A DNA stretch of 64,000 nucleotides from Erwinia sp. ErVv1 (GCF_900068895.1 NZ_CDPK01000007.1:156536-220535), one strand, 5' to 3'; counted from the first letter of the stretch, positions 37,496 through 46,201 are shown. Program-made: numbers and translations. Notes: generated by a model from the sequence alone, not told the origin.

Positions 37496-40053
37496 GAGCA
37501 TTTCCTCAGCACGATCGCATAATGATTGCCCCCTTCGGTTGAACCCAGAATTAAGGCAGTATCCACCTGCTGCTGACGGCGTTCAGTAACGAAGTCAATA
37601 TCATCCACGCAGAAGGATTGCGTATAGGGCAGCGGTGGGATCTCTCCGCGCTGCATAATTTCCGTCACCACAATCAGATTCAGAATTCCCATACAGGACT
37701 CAACCGCACCGAACCAGGCGTTGTAGTTCACAAAAGGGATCGTGGCGGCCCGATCGGCAAAGACCTGGCGCACGGCATCAACTTCTGCGCGATCGCTGCT
37801 GGTGGTGCCGATGCTTGAGCCACAAATCAGGGAAACGTCATCAATGCTCAACTGAGCCTCTTCCAGCGCCTGACGGATGGCCGTAGCCATGGCCTCGGCG
37901 TTGCCCGCGGTATTTTCAACGCTGAAATAGCCGGTATCGTTGGCTTTGCCATAGCCGATGATTTCTGCGAGTACGGGTGCACCCCGTTCCGCCGCCCGCT
38001 CCAGATCTTCCAGAAACAGCATCCCCGATCCTTCGCCGGTCAAAAAACCGTTAAAGCGGTCGCTATAAATTTGATACGCCTGCGGCGTATCGGTAATTAG
38101 CAGGTTGCGATGCAGAGACTGAAGATAAACGGAAAAAGGATTCATTAACTCATCGGCACCGCCGACGATGGTTTCCGGCTGCAAACCCTGGCGAACCAGT
38201 TCATAGCCATAGGTCAGGGCGCCCAGGCCGGCGTTGATCCCGGTGGCAAGCGTCGTGTTATAGCCTTTTATCCCTTCCGAAATTGAGCAAAAGGTTGAGA
38301 TGGCATTCATCAGCGAACCTGGGAATTCAGAGGTGCGCACGTTGTTCGGATCAGGATAGAGGCTGTTGAGATAGCGCTCGACCCGCCTTTGAGGCCCCCG
38401 AGACATGCCTAAAATTAAGCCAAGCCGATGGCCGTCACGTCTGATTTTTCGGCCCGCTTCCTTCATCGACTGGGTCAGCGCCAGCAAGGCAAAGGTGCTG
38501 ACATCATCGGCTTTGCGGGCATCAAAGCGACGCAGGTACTTGCGCGGTTCCATCTCCGTCACCTGATGCTGCCAGGTTTTTCCCTTGAGCTTTTTGCGCC
38601 ATGCGTCACCATCGCCGTAGCGCTCAAAAAGAAAGGCCTCAACCTCACTCTGTCCCCGAAGATTGGCGATCATGGCTTCAAACAGCTGCTGCGTTTCATC
38701 GTCCAGCGTTAACTCAGTGAGGTTTTGCGGTGAGGTTTCCTGCCAGATACGATCCAGCACGGATCGGACGTCGTGTCCCTGTGACGTCACCATCCCTCGC
38801 CCGGTGATCGCCACCCGACGCGGCCTGTATGCTGTCTCTGGTGCGCTTCCCACGTGAGGCGTGGCGATAACGCAGCAGTTGTTACCGCCAAAGGCGTAAT
38901 TGTTTTTCATAAACAGGCCAACGTGGCCCTGCTGAAAGTCGTTTGGCACGTAGTTGAGATCGCAGTTGATACGCGGTATGCCGAAGTTCAGCGTCGGCAA
39001 AATCAGCTCATCTGGCAGCGTAAGGAAGCAGGCGATCATCTCAATGATGCCAGCGGCACCGATATTGTGCCCAATATAGGATTTCGTTGAACTGACCGGC
39101 AGAGAGGCAATCTGTGGGAACACTTTTTTCATCGCCAGCGTTTCACAGCGATCGTTGGCTTCGGTGCCGGTTCCGTGGGCATTGATATAGTCAATGTCCT
39201 CCGGCGCCAGCTGGCCGTTTGCCAGCGCATCGTTCATCACCTGAACGGCACCCTCCGCTCGCGGATCGGGAGCCGTATCGTGATAGGCGTCCCCGGACGT
39301 GGCATACGACACCATTTCGCCATAGATGGTGGCGCCGCGGGCCAGGGCATGCTCGTACTCTTCCAGCAGCAGCGCACCGGCCCCTTCCCCTATCGACATG
39401 CCTGGCGTACCTGAAAAGGGGCTGGTGGGCGTGGTTTTCATGGCCTGAAGCGCATAAAAACCGGCGAAGGTGGGCAAATAGATAGGCTCGGTACCAATCA
39501 CCAGCGCGGTACTGTTTTTATTATTCTGGATCAGGTCAAACGCAATGCCCATCGCGTTGGTACTGGCCGTACAGGCTGTCGCCAGTAGTTCAAAGCCGCC
39601 CTTTAGGCCCAGCAGGGAGGATACAATCGCGCTACAGGATGAAAAACAGCCACAAACAATCGCCTTTTTCAGTGAGAAATCATCGGGCTGGTTTTCAAAA
39701 AGTGGGATAAAGGCTTCCGTCCCGGCGGAGGAGACGCCGATAATCAGCGCGGTCTTCGCACGCTGTTCTGCCTCCTGCAAACGTGCCGCCTCCAGCGCTT
39801 CAAGGCCCACTTTGTAAGCCCACAGAGCCGCGTTATCCAGCGAGGCAATTTGCTCTGGGCTCAGGCCGGGCAGTTCGATCGGTTGCAGTACCTCTGAAGC
39901 ATTGGCATCGTTGAACCAGCGATGATATTTCTCGCTGGGCCGAATGCCACAGGTCTTATTCAACAGTGCCTGTTTGAACGCCGGCACGTTGCTGGCGATA
40001 GATGAAAGCTGCCCCATACCGGTGATCACGACCCGCTTGCGCTGTGTTAGCAT
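37492..40053 (-). CDS. Tandem ketosynthase: active KS fused to an inactive chain-length-factor-like KS
   Basis: 853 residues with two complete ketosynthase units. Residues 1-400 carry the full triad: Cys161 in LATACTASTNAMG, His293 in AHGTGTEAND and His329 in KSYIGHNIGAAG. Residues 412-853 restart with RRVAITGRGMVTSQG. At the matching sites they have TLATGINAGLGAL (Ile606 at the Cys position), CGSSIGTTSSD and NYNAWFGAVESCMG, so the triad is lost. The pair resembles the KS-alpha/KS-beta heterodimer of type II polyketide synthases joined in one chain. It would condense malonyl-ACP with the growing chain, the second half perhaps setting length. It follows the GcvT-like gene with a 1-base TAATG overlap. 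Confidence 0.9.
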   Translation of the reverse strand: MLTQRKRVVITGMGQLSSIASNVPAFKQALLNKTCGIRPSEKYHRWFNDANASEVLQPIELPGLSPEQIASLDNAALWAYKVGLEALEAARLQEAEQRAKTALIIGVSSAGTEAFIPLFENQPDDFSLKKAIVCGCFSSCSAIVSSLLGLKGGFELLATACTASTNAMGIAFDLIQNNKNSTALVIGTEPIYLPTFAGFYALQAMKTTPTSPFSGTPGMSIGEGAGALLLEEYEHALARGATIYGEMVSYATSGDAYHDTAPDPRAEGAVQVMNDALANGQLAPEDIDYINAHGTGTEANDRCETLAMKKVFPQIASLPVSSTKSYIGHNIGAAGIIEMIACFLTLPDELILPTLNFGIPRINCDLNYVPNDFQQGHVGLFMKNNYAFGGNNCCVIATPHVGSAPETAYRPRRVAITGRGMVTSQGHDVRSVLDRIWQETSPQNLTELTLDDETQQLFEAMIANLRGQSEVEAFLFERYGDGDAWRKKLKGKTWQHQVTEMEPRKYLRRFDARKADDVSTFALLALTQSMKEAGRKIRRDGHRLGLILGMSRGPQRRVERYLNSLYPDPNNVRTSEFPGSLMNAISTFCSISEGIKGYNTTLATGINAGLGALTYGYELVRQGLQPETIVGGADELMNPFSVYLQSLHRNLLITDTPQAYQIYSDRFNGFLTGEGSGMLFLEDLERAAERGAPVLAEIIGYGKANDTGYFSVENTAGNAEAMATAIRQALEEAQLSIDDVSLICGSSIGTTSSDRAEVDAVRQVFADRAATIPFVNYNAWFGAVESCMGILNLIVVTEIMQRGEIPPLPYTQSFCVDDIDFVTERRQQQVDTALILGSTEGGNHYAIVLRKCS

Positions 40054-41303
40054 TATTTCATTCCCTGAATACTCATTTCCGCCGGGGCGGCAGGCGTAGC
40101 CGCTTTTTCCTGTTCTTCACGCTCTTTCTGCCACTCAAACTGCTGCAGGAGATCGCGAGGACGGCGTTTGTCGATATAGCTGTGTTCGGCGGGGTTAATA
40201 AGGAAGCTATAGTTGCGGGCGAAAGGAACGGCAGCCGTGCGCAGCGCGATCTCATCGCCGCTGCTGCTGCGGGCCGTAAGATGAGAAAGATCGGCCCAGG
40301 CGAATTCGCTGTCGATAAACAGGCGGCCGATGGTTTTATCAATATCAGCAGAGTAGCCGCATTCAATGACCACGCCGACCACCTCTTCATCAAGGAAGAC
40401 CTCATCGCCAAAGGCGAGCGTCACGGATGGTTGACCATCAACGCTCATCCCGATCGCGCGGCGATGCGGCCCGGCGTCGAGCCGCCCTTTGAGGGCTTCC
40501 ATACCGATGAATTCATCTTTGTCATAGCGCACCATCCACTGTAGCTGTAGCTCTATCGGGCAGCGGCTAAGGGACAGCAGTGGGGTGGGGATAAAGCACG
40601 GGTTTTCGAGCCGCACCTGCTGCTGATAGTCCAGGCCGCCCAGGCAGAGATCGAATTTTTCACCCGCTTCAACCAGCTGCTGCCAGGCATCGGCCAGCGA
40701 GGCATAGTCACCAAAAAGTTTATAAGAAAACTCACCGTGCTTACCGGCTCTCAGCAGGATCAGCTCATCACAAACATGCATATGCTCCTGAAAGGGCAGG
40801 CCCGCGATGTCCATACCGTAAAGTTCAACCAGCAGCTCCCAGCTGTAGGGACCTTCGATATGCAGTAGCCCCTGGTCATTCAGCGGTATAATCTGTTCAA
40901 TGTCGTCGAATTCGCCGACGCGCTCGGCCATCAGCGCGGTGATCCTTTCACACAGCGCCTCACTGGTCATCCACTCTGAAAAAAGCAGATAAGACTCTTC
41001 GTCGCAGAGGATATACAGGTCGGTAATAATCTGGCCCTGGTCATCCAGCATTAGCGTATACATTGCCTGCTCATCACGAATAGAGGAAACGTCGCCGCTT
41101 ACCAGAACATTAAGGAGCTCCCAGGCACTCTCTCCGCTGATTTTTGCCTTACCGAAATGGGAATAGTCACAGAGTAGAATATTTTGGCGAACGGCACGAT
41201 GCTCTTTTTCCGGTGTGTGATAGCGAGCCGGTATTTTAATCCCGTTGCGTTCCGTCATAACGACGTCATTATGCTGGTGTAGTTCAAATAAAAGATTACT
41301 CAT
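40053..41303 (-). CDS. GcvT-like aminomethyltransferase/folate-binding protein
   Basis: 416 residues of the glycine cleavage T-protein family. Visible family parts are LLCDYSHFGKAKISG, YTLMLDDQGQIITDLYIL (the Asp of TDL matches the second of the DDL pair in GcvT), LLHIEGPYSWELL, FIGMEAL and the C-terminal domain VGVVIECGYSADIDKTIGR. A low-complexity charged tail follows (EREEQEKAATPAAPAE). GcvT proteins bind tetrahydrofolate and transfer one-carbon units. No gcvH or gcvP is here, so glycine cleavage is unlikely; a methyl or aminomethyl modification of the acyl chain or starter is a guess. It lies between the ACP and ketosynthase genes, 2 bases from the ACP. Confidence 0.85.
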   Translation of the reverse strand: MSNLLFELHQHNDVVMTERNGIKIPARYHTPEKEHRAVRQNILLCDYSHFGKAKISGESAWELLNVLVSGDVSSIRDEQAMYTLMLDDQGQIITDLYILCDEESYLLFSEWMTSEALCERITALMAERVGEFDDIEQIIPLNDQGLLHIEGPYSWELLVELYGMDIAGLPFQEHMHVCDELILLRAGKHGEFSYKLFGDYASLADAWQQLVEAGEKFDLCLGGLDYQQQVRLENPCFIPTPLLSLSRCPIELQLQWMVRYDKDEFIGMEALKGRLDAGPHRRAIGMSVDGQPSVTLAFGDEVFLDEEVVGVVIECGYSADIDKTIGRLFIDSEFAWADLSHLTARSSSGDEIALRTAAVPFARNYSFLINPAEHSYIDKRRPRDLLQQFEWQKEREEQEKAATPAAPAEMSIQGMK

Positions 41304-41305
41304 TT

Positions 41306-41638
41306 TTATTGCTCCACGCTCGGGACAAAATCGTTGCTATTTGCTAAAGCATCGCTGTGCTTTTTCTCAATAATAAAAGAGGCCAGCGTATTTACACTGC
41401 GCATATAAGACGGGTCGTCCCCTTCTCCAACGCGGATGCCAAATTTCTTGTCCAGCAACACCAGGAGTTCAGTTGCGTCAACGGAGTCCAGCTTTAATCC
41501 GCTGCCAAACAGAGGCGTATCATCATCAATTTGTTCTGGCGTATGATAAAGGTTCAGGCGTTCAATAAGTCCGCGTTTCACGTTGAGCAGTGTTTCTTTG
41601 CGTTCCGTGATGGCTGCTTCAAGTTCTGTTCTGTCCAT
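41306..41638 (-). CDS. Acyl carrier protein
   Basis: 110 residues, a four-helix carrier protein with the phosphopantetheine site in GSGLKLDSVDATELL (Ser52 of the DSVD motif) followed by LVLLDKKFGIRV. It is longer than housekeeping AcpP (78), with about 20 extra residues at the N-terminus and a tail ending FVPSVEQ. It carries the growing chain for the operon's enzymes and should be activated by the AcpS-type enzyme encoded upstream. Confidence 0.93.
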   Translation of the reverse strand: MDRTELEAAITERKETLLNVKRGLIERLNLYHTPEQIDDDTPLFGSGLKLDSVDATELLVLLDKKFGIRVGEGDDPSYMRSVNTLASFIIEKKHSDALANSNDFVPSVEQ

Positions 41639-41660
41639 GAGGTCGACTTCTCCATTTTTA

Positions 41661-42248
41661 TTAATTGATCACTGCACCACGATTTTCAGCCCGGGCGCGC
41701 TCGACCCGGAAATTGATAATTTTCCCCTGGCTGGCGATATGCCTGCCTACTCGTGCATTAACGTTATAATGATAAAATCCATGGCTGTCTGACATACTGA
41801 GCTGGCTGGTCACCTCAATGGTGTCACCGGGTACAACGACATGTTTGAATTTAAGATCCTGTGCGGCCAGAAAGCCGACAATACGGTGTCTCTCAGCCAG
41901 TACCCGTTCTTTCCCTTCCTGCGTATGGAGCGACTGGGAAATATCATCGAATTTTTTTAGTTCGCTGCCGCAAACCTTATAATGCGCCAGACAGTAATCA
42001 TTTAGCAGGCTGAGATACTCACTTGCCTGACCAAATATCTCTGCAATCATTACGCCGGGCATTACCGGGTTATCCGGGAAATGCCCATTGATATAGGGAT
42101 CGTTAAAAGAGACATGCTTCATTACGGTAATCGTGCCATTTTCTCCAGGCCTGAAATCAGTGATGCGATCTACCATAAATATCGGTGAGCGCCACGCGCC
42201 CATCTTCAGAAGCAGCTGCGGTGAGACAAGGCTTTTACTGTTTTTCAC
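41661..42248 (-). CDS. Beta-hydroxyacyl-ACP dehydratase, FabZ/FabA-type hotdog protein
   Basis: 195 residues. The hotdog motif NGHFPDNPVMPGVMIAE contains the catalytic His56 and the helix Glu70, as in FabZ. The start has the FabZ-like MVDRITDFRPGENG. It is longer than FabZ (about 150) owing to an insert near residues 80-110 (YCLAHYKVCGSELKKFDDIS). It would dehydrate 3-hydroxyacyl-ACP made by the adjacent FabG. Gaps to its neighbours are about 20 bases. Confidence 0.9.
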   Translation of the reverse strand: MKNSKSLVSPQLLLKMGAWRSPIFMVDRITDFRPGENGTITVMKHVSFNDPYINGHFPDNPVMPGVMIAEIFGQASEYLSLLNDYCLAHYKVCGSELKKFDDISQSLHTQEGKERVLAERHRIVGFLAAQDLKFKHVVVPGDTIEVTSQLSMSDSHGFYHYNVNARVGRHIASQGKIINFRVERARAENRGAVIN

Positions 42249-42267
42249 TCGTGTAATCCTTTATTCG

Positions 42268-43023
42268 CTATCGCATAATCAGACCGCCGTCGACGATCAG
42301 CGTCTGACCGACGATGTAGCTGGCCTCGGAGGAGCTTAAAAACGTCGCAACGCTGGCGACCTCATCAACGCTCCCCTGACGGCGAAGGGGGATCGCCGTC
42401 ATTATTGAGCGCATGATCTGACGAGGGACTTTTTTCACCATACGGGAATCAATCACGCCAGGGGCAATGGCATTCACCCGGATCCCACGGGTGGCAAACT
42501 CAGCGGCCAGCGTGCGCGTAAAGCCAATCACGCCCGCTTTTGCCGCGCTGTAGTTGGTCTGTCCAAAGCTGGCGGTAATACCGGCGACGGAGGCGATATT
42601 AACGATGGTGGCCGTGTCAGCCAGACTCAGTAACCGAATCATCGCCTTACAGATATTGAAAGTGCCGTAGAGATTTGTCTGTATAACGTCGTCGAACATT
42701 TGACAGTTCATCTCTGAAAAGAGCGTATCCCTGCACAGGCCTGCGTTATTTACCAGAATATGCAGCTCTTCGATCTTTTCGCCGATAGCGTTAGCAAGCT
42801 GCCCGACTTCGTCGCGTTGGGTAATATCACACCGGCAGAGTTCCAGACGCGCAGCCTGCGGATGCGTATTTTTGAGATCCTGCAGCTGCTGCGGGTTATT
42901 TTTATAAACGGCGTAGACATTACACTCCTGACGTAGAAAATGTCGGCAAATAGCGATGCCGATATCGCCACTGGCGCCGGTAACCACAACATTTTTATCA
43001 GCAAGATTGGGATAAATAACCAT
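42268..43023 (-). CDS. 3-oxoacyl-ACP reductase, FabG-type SDR
   Basis: 251 residues. The NADPH-binding motif VVVTGASGDIGIAI and NNAG are intact, with the catalytic Ser145, Tyr158 and Lys162 in IASVAGITASFGQTNYSAAK. The C-terminal VGQTLIVDGG is typical of FabG. It reduces the keto group after each condensation. This is a second FabG dedicated to the operon and lies 16 bases after the AcpS-like gene. Confidence 0.93.
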   Translation of the reverse strand: MVIYPNLADKNVVVTGASGDIGIAICRHFLRQECNVYAVYKNNPQQLQDLKNTHPQAARLELCRCDITQRDEVGQLANAIGEKIEELHILVNNAGLCRDTLFSEMNCQMFDDVIQTNLYGTFNICKAMIRLLSLADTATIVNIASVAGITASFGQTNYSAAKAGVIGFTRTLAAEFATRGIRVNAIAPGVIDSRMVKKVPRQIMRSIMTAIPLRRQGSVDEVASVATFLSSSEASYIVGQTLIVDGGLIMR

Positions 43024-43039
43024 TAATATTCTCCGGTGC

Positions 43040-43408
43040 TTAGCTCAATGCGGCTACAGCCACCGCATAGGTGGAACAGTGCGAAATACTTAAGGTTGCC
43101 GACTGAATTTTTTTTTCACTCGCCAGCCTCAAAAATTCCCCACTGAAGTGATAGCGGGGACATCCGTGTTCATCATGAACGATTTCTATATCGTGAAAGG
43201 AGATGCCATAGCGAAATCCCAGCCCCAGTGCTTTAACGGCCGCTTCTTTCGCTGCCCAAAAACCGGCAAATCGCTCAGTATTATCCCGTACTGGTTCCAG
43301 ATATACTCTTTCCTGTGTCGTGAGTACGCGAGAAATAAATGCTTCACCGCTGTTTGTAAGAGCGCCTGCGAGACGATCTATGGCGACTATATCCACACCA
43401 AGATTCAC
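43040..43408 (-). CDS. Holo-ACP synthase, AcpS-type phosphopantetheinyl transferase
   Basis: 122 residues from a GTG at 43408. AcpS signature: NLGVDIVAIDR with the metal-binding Asp, and FAGFWAAKEAAVKALGLG with the Glu/Lys pair, then LSISHCSTYAVAVA. It transfers 4'-phosphopantetheine from CoA to the Ser of carrier proteins. The housekeeping acpS normally lies after pdxJ, so this is an extra copy, probably dedicated to the operon's ACP. It is the first gene of the 16-gene operon. Confidence 0.93.
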   Translation of the reverse strand: MNLGVDIVAIDRLAGALTNSGEAFISRVLTTQERVYLEPVRDNTERFAGFWAAKEAAVKALGLGFRYGISFHDIEIVHDEHGCPRYHFSGEFLRLASEKKIQSATLSISHCSTYAVAVAALS

Positions 43409-43809
43409 CGATCTGCTTATCCTTTAATTTCCCCACTTGTGCTTAATGATTTTATTCTCTCATCACTATTTAACCTGTGGGGCGTTCATATGTGTTTTTT
43501 AAGTACCTTGTTAATTTTCGTCAAACACTACAGGGCATTTATAGCGTTAACAAAGAGGCGTTGGGAGCTTTTAAAAACGAGCCTGTAACCGCCACCTGCT
43601 TTTATGAAAATTATTCAGACGACACTGGTGGTATTTTTCCAGTTTTAATTATGCCTGTGGTTATTTATATAGTGCATGAAGAAGGGCATGATAATTAATC
43701 GGTGGATAAATTTGAGACGCATTTCAACACAGGGCGTACGATCGTGAAATAGAAAAAAATTTAAATAAAGAGGCGCGGAATATTATTGAGATATGAGGCG
43801 TGAGTATTG
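43409..43809. other. AT-rich spacer between the lipid operon and tolC
   Basis: About 400 bases with no supported gene; it includes the candidate promoter of the operon. A 73-codon plus-strand frame near 43477-43698 has no ribosome site or recognisable motif. The AT content contrasts with tolC and marks the island edge. No tRNA gene or att-like repeat is visible here. Confidence 0.5.
43496..43524 (-). promoter_or_regulatory. Candidate sigma-70 promoter of the 16-gene lipid operon
   Basis: On the minus strand TTGACG and TAAAAA are separated by 17 bases, about 90 nt upstream of the first gene. The -35 is good (5 of 6) and the -10 weak (4 of 6), as often seen with activator-dependent or H-NS-silenced promoters in AT-rich islands. 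Confidence 0.4.
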
Positions 43810-43833
43810 AAAAAAGGGCAGTTAATACTGCCC
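43810..43833 (-). terminator. Terminator of tolC
   Basis: The minus strand reads GGGCAGT, a short AT loop, ACTGCCC and TTTTTT, 13 bases after the tolC stop. In E. coli transcription passes from tolC to ygiB; here it is stopped before the island. Confidence 0.85.
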
Positions 43834-43845
43834 TGGGGGGAATAA

Positions 43846-45354
43846 TCAGTGACTGAAGGGATTGCGGCGGGTGCTGACCGGTGCGCTTCGGTGAACCGCT
43901 GCAGGTGCTGCTGCTGTGTTGCCCGTATCAGCAGCGGTTTTTTGCACTGCCGATGAGGTATCGCCACTGTTAGCGGAGGCATTTTGCTGCGGCGTTTCAG
44001 GCGCGACGGTTTCGGGCGACGTTGGAACATCTTTACCCAGACGGCTGTTCAGCGACTGCAAATCCTGCTCGTTTAGCGTACCCAGCGCTGATTTGATATT
44101 CAGCTGGTTGATCATGTAGCTGTAGCGGGCATTGGCAAGCTGCTGCTTCGCGTTATACAGGGTTGAGGTCGCATCCAGCACGTCCACGATCGTGCGGGTA
44201 CCAACCTGATAACCGGCTTCCATCGCATCCAGAGAGCTTTGAGCGGAAACCACCGCCTGCTTATAGGCTTCGATGCTGCTGATAGAGGCATTCACGTTGT
44301 TGAATGACGAACGAACGGTCTGAACCGCCGAACGGTGCGCGCTCTCAAGCTGCTCGCTGGAGGAGACGAAAGCATACTGCGCCTGTTTCACCTGTGAAGT
44401 GACCGAGCCGCCGCTATACAGCGGCAGGGAGAAGCTCAGGCCCACCTGGTTAGATCCGCTGATATTATCAGTGGTCGAGGTGGTACGTTCTGCATAGCGG
44501 CCGCCGTATTTGCTATTGGTCAGGCCGGTAGAGGCCGTCAGATCCACCGTCGGCATATGACCGGTTTCCGCCAGGCGAATCTCTTCACGAGACAGATCCT
44601 GAGTCAGACGCGCGGAGAGCAGGCTCAGGTTGCGGCTTTCCGCTTCCTTCAGCAGCGCGTTAACCGGCTGAGGTTTCTCGGTTCTGAAACTGTCAACGTT
44701 CAGCGAGGCCAGGCTTGGGTAGTAGTTGCCGGTGACCTGACGCAGGGTTTCCACGTTGTTATCCAGCGCATTACGCGCGGTCACTTCGTTGGCCAGCACG
44801 GTGTCGTACTGTGAGCGGGCATTCTGCACGTCGGTAATCGCGACCAGACCCACGTTAAAGCGCTGGGTGGTCTGATCGAGCTGGCGGTAGATTGACTGTT
44901 TCTGCGCTTCGATATAGGAGAGCGTATCAATGGCGTTCAGCACGTTAAAATAGGCGGTCGCCGTGTTCAGAATCAGCGTTTGCTGTGCATTCTGATAGGT
45001 GACATCCTGAATGCCCGCCTGCTTCTCCTGCAGGGTCAGGGCGCGCCATTTTGACATATCAAAAATGGTTTGCGTAAGCTGTAGCGAGCCGCTGGCCGTT
45101 TTAGAGTGCAGGCCACTGCTGTCGCGATATCCATTATTATAAGTATAATCAGCACCCAGACCGAGCTGGGGAAGCAGTGGGCTACGCGCTTCGTTGATTT
45201 TCTCAAAGGCCGCATCGCGGTCGGCTGCAGAACTGCGCAGATCGGGGTTAGACAACCGGGCCTGCTGATAAACCTGCAGCAGGTTCTCCGCCTGACTGCC
45301 GACGCTGAAGCCGCCCAGACTCAGGCCGATAAGTAACGGGAGCAGTTTCTTCAT
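43846..45354 (-). CDS. tolC: Outer-membrane efflux channel TolC
   Basis: 502 residues from the ATG at 45354 (MKKLLPLLIGLSLGG, with AAGGA six bases upstream). A signal peptide ends at SQAEN. TolC trimers form the outer-membrane barrel and periplasmic tunnel for AcrAB-type efflux and type I secretion. The two repeat halves are visible (SGSLQLTQTIFDMSKWRAL and VGLSFSLPLYSGGSVTSQVK). The C-terminal tail is a low-complexity Ser/Thr/Ala/Pro stretch, variable among species. It is divergent from nudF, as in E. coli, but the island separates it from ygiB and ygiC. Confidence 0.98.
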   Translation of the reverse strand: MKKLLPLLIGLSLGGFSVGSQAENLLQVYQQARLSNPDLRSSAADRDAAFEKINEARSPLLPQLGLGADYTYNNGYRDSSGLHSKTASGSLQLTQTIFDMSKWRALTLQEKQAGIQDVTYQNAQQTLILNTATAYFNVLNAIDTLSYIEAQKQSIYRQLDQTTQRFNVGLVAITDVQNARSQYDTVLANEVTARNALDNNVETLRQVTGNYYPSLASLNVDSFRTEKPQPVNALLKEAESRNLSLLSARLTQDLSREEIRLAETGHMPTVDLTASTGLTNSKYGGRYAERTTSTTDNISGSNQVGLSFSLPLYSGGSVTSQVKQAQYAFVSSSEQLESAHRSAVQTVRSSFNNVNASISSIEAYKQAVVSAQSSLDAMEAGYQVGTRTIVDVLDATSTLYNAKQQLANARYSYMINQLNIKSALGTLNEQDLQSLNSRLGKDVPTSPETVAPETPQQNASANSGDTSSAVQKTAADTGNTAAAPAAVHRSAPVSTRRNPFSH

Positions 45355-45565
45355 TTGCATTCCTTGTAGTGCAGCAAAATTGCTATGGTAGCGCTGACGT
45401 AAGCCAAAAAATAATCGCCGATTTTAACGAGTACACGGAAGAGATAAGTTGGCTGAACGTGCCATGTTGCCTTAATTTACTCAAATAATTCATTAAGAAC
45501 CACACTCTCAGCGAATTCGGGAATTTTTTCTCGATTTTGCCACTCACTCCGACGGGAGAGGAACG

Positions 45566-46201
45566 ATGGAAAACGACAAAAAATACCCAGTGACTTTCAC
45601 CAAAAACGATGTAGAAATTATTGCACGTGAGACACTCTACAGTGGTTTTTTTTCGCTGACGCGCTACCGTTTTCGCCACCGTATGTTCAACGGTGAGATG
45701 AGTGGCGAGGTAAAAAGAGAGGTCTTTGAACGCGGACATGCAGCGGTACTGCTACCCTATGACCCGGTAAGGGATGAAGTGGTCCTGATTGAACAGATAC
45801 GCATTCCCGCCTGGGACAGCAGTTCTACACCCTGGCTGTTAGAATTAGTCGCCGGTATCATAGAACCCGGCGAGACGCCGGAAGATGTTGTGCGCCGTGA
45901 GGCGCAGGAAGAAGCCGGATTAACGCCGGGGCGGGTCAGGCCGGTACTCAGTTATCTGGCCAGCCCGGGCGGCACCAGCGAAAGGCTGGCGATTCTGGTA
46001 GGTGAAGTGGATGCCAGCGTGGCTCAGGGAAACCACGGTCTGGAGGAAGAGAATGAGGATATTCTTGTCCATGTGGTCAGCCGCAGTCAGGCGTACCGCT
46101 GGGTAGAGGAGGGTAAAATAGATAACGCGGCCTCGGTCATCGCCCTGCAATGGCTGGAACTGCACCACAAAACGCTAAGAGAAGAGTGGAAACCCGAATG
46201 A
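45566..46201 (+). CDS. nudF: ADP-ribose pyrophosphatase NudF
   Basis: 211 residues (E. coli 209). It hydrolyses ADP-ribose to AMP and ribose 5-phosphate. The Nudix box [23 protein letters not shown] is complete (Gx5Ex7REUxEExGU). It is the first gene of nudF-yqiB-cpdA-yqiA-parE, and its stop overlaps the yqiB start (ATGA). GGGAGAGGAACG precedes the start. Confidence 0.97.
   Translation: MENDKKYPVTFTKNDVEIIARETLYSGFFSLTRYRFRHRMFNGEMSGEVKREVFERGHAAVLLPYDPVRDEVVLIEQIRIPAWDSSSTPWLLELVAGIIEPGETPEDVVRREAQEEAGLTPGRVRPVLSYLASPGGTSERLAILVGEVDASVAQGNHGLEEENEDILVHVVSRSQAYRWVEEGKIDNAASVIALQWLELHHKTLREEWKPE

Noticed and set aside
27449..43408. Aryl polyene (APE) biosynthetic cluster
   Set aside because: It shares the KS, ACP, FabG, FabZ and LolA-like logic but lacks ammonia-lyase, AMP-ligase, acyl/glycosyltransferase and MMPL exporter genes, and adds LolD/E-like, GcvT-like and FabD genes not typical of APE loci.
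43477..43698. 73-codon plus-strand frame between the lipid operon and tolC
   Set aside because: It starts at a GTG without a ribosome site, in AT-rich spacer DNA where frames of this length arise by chance.
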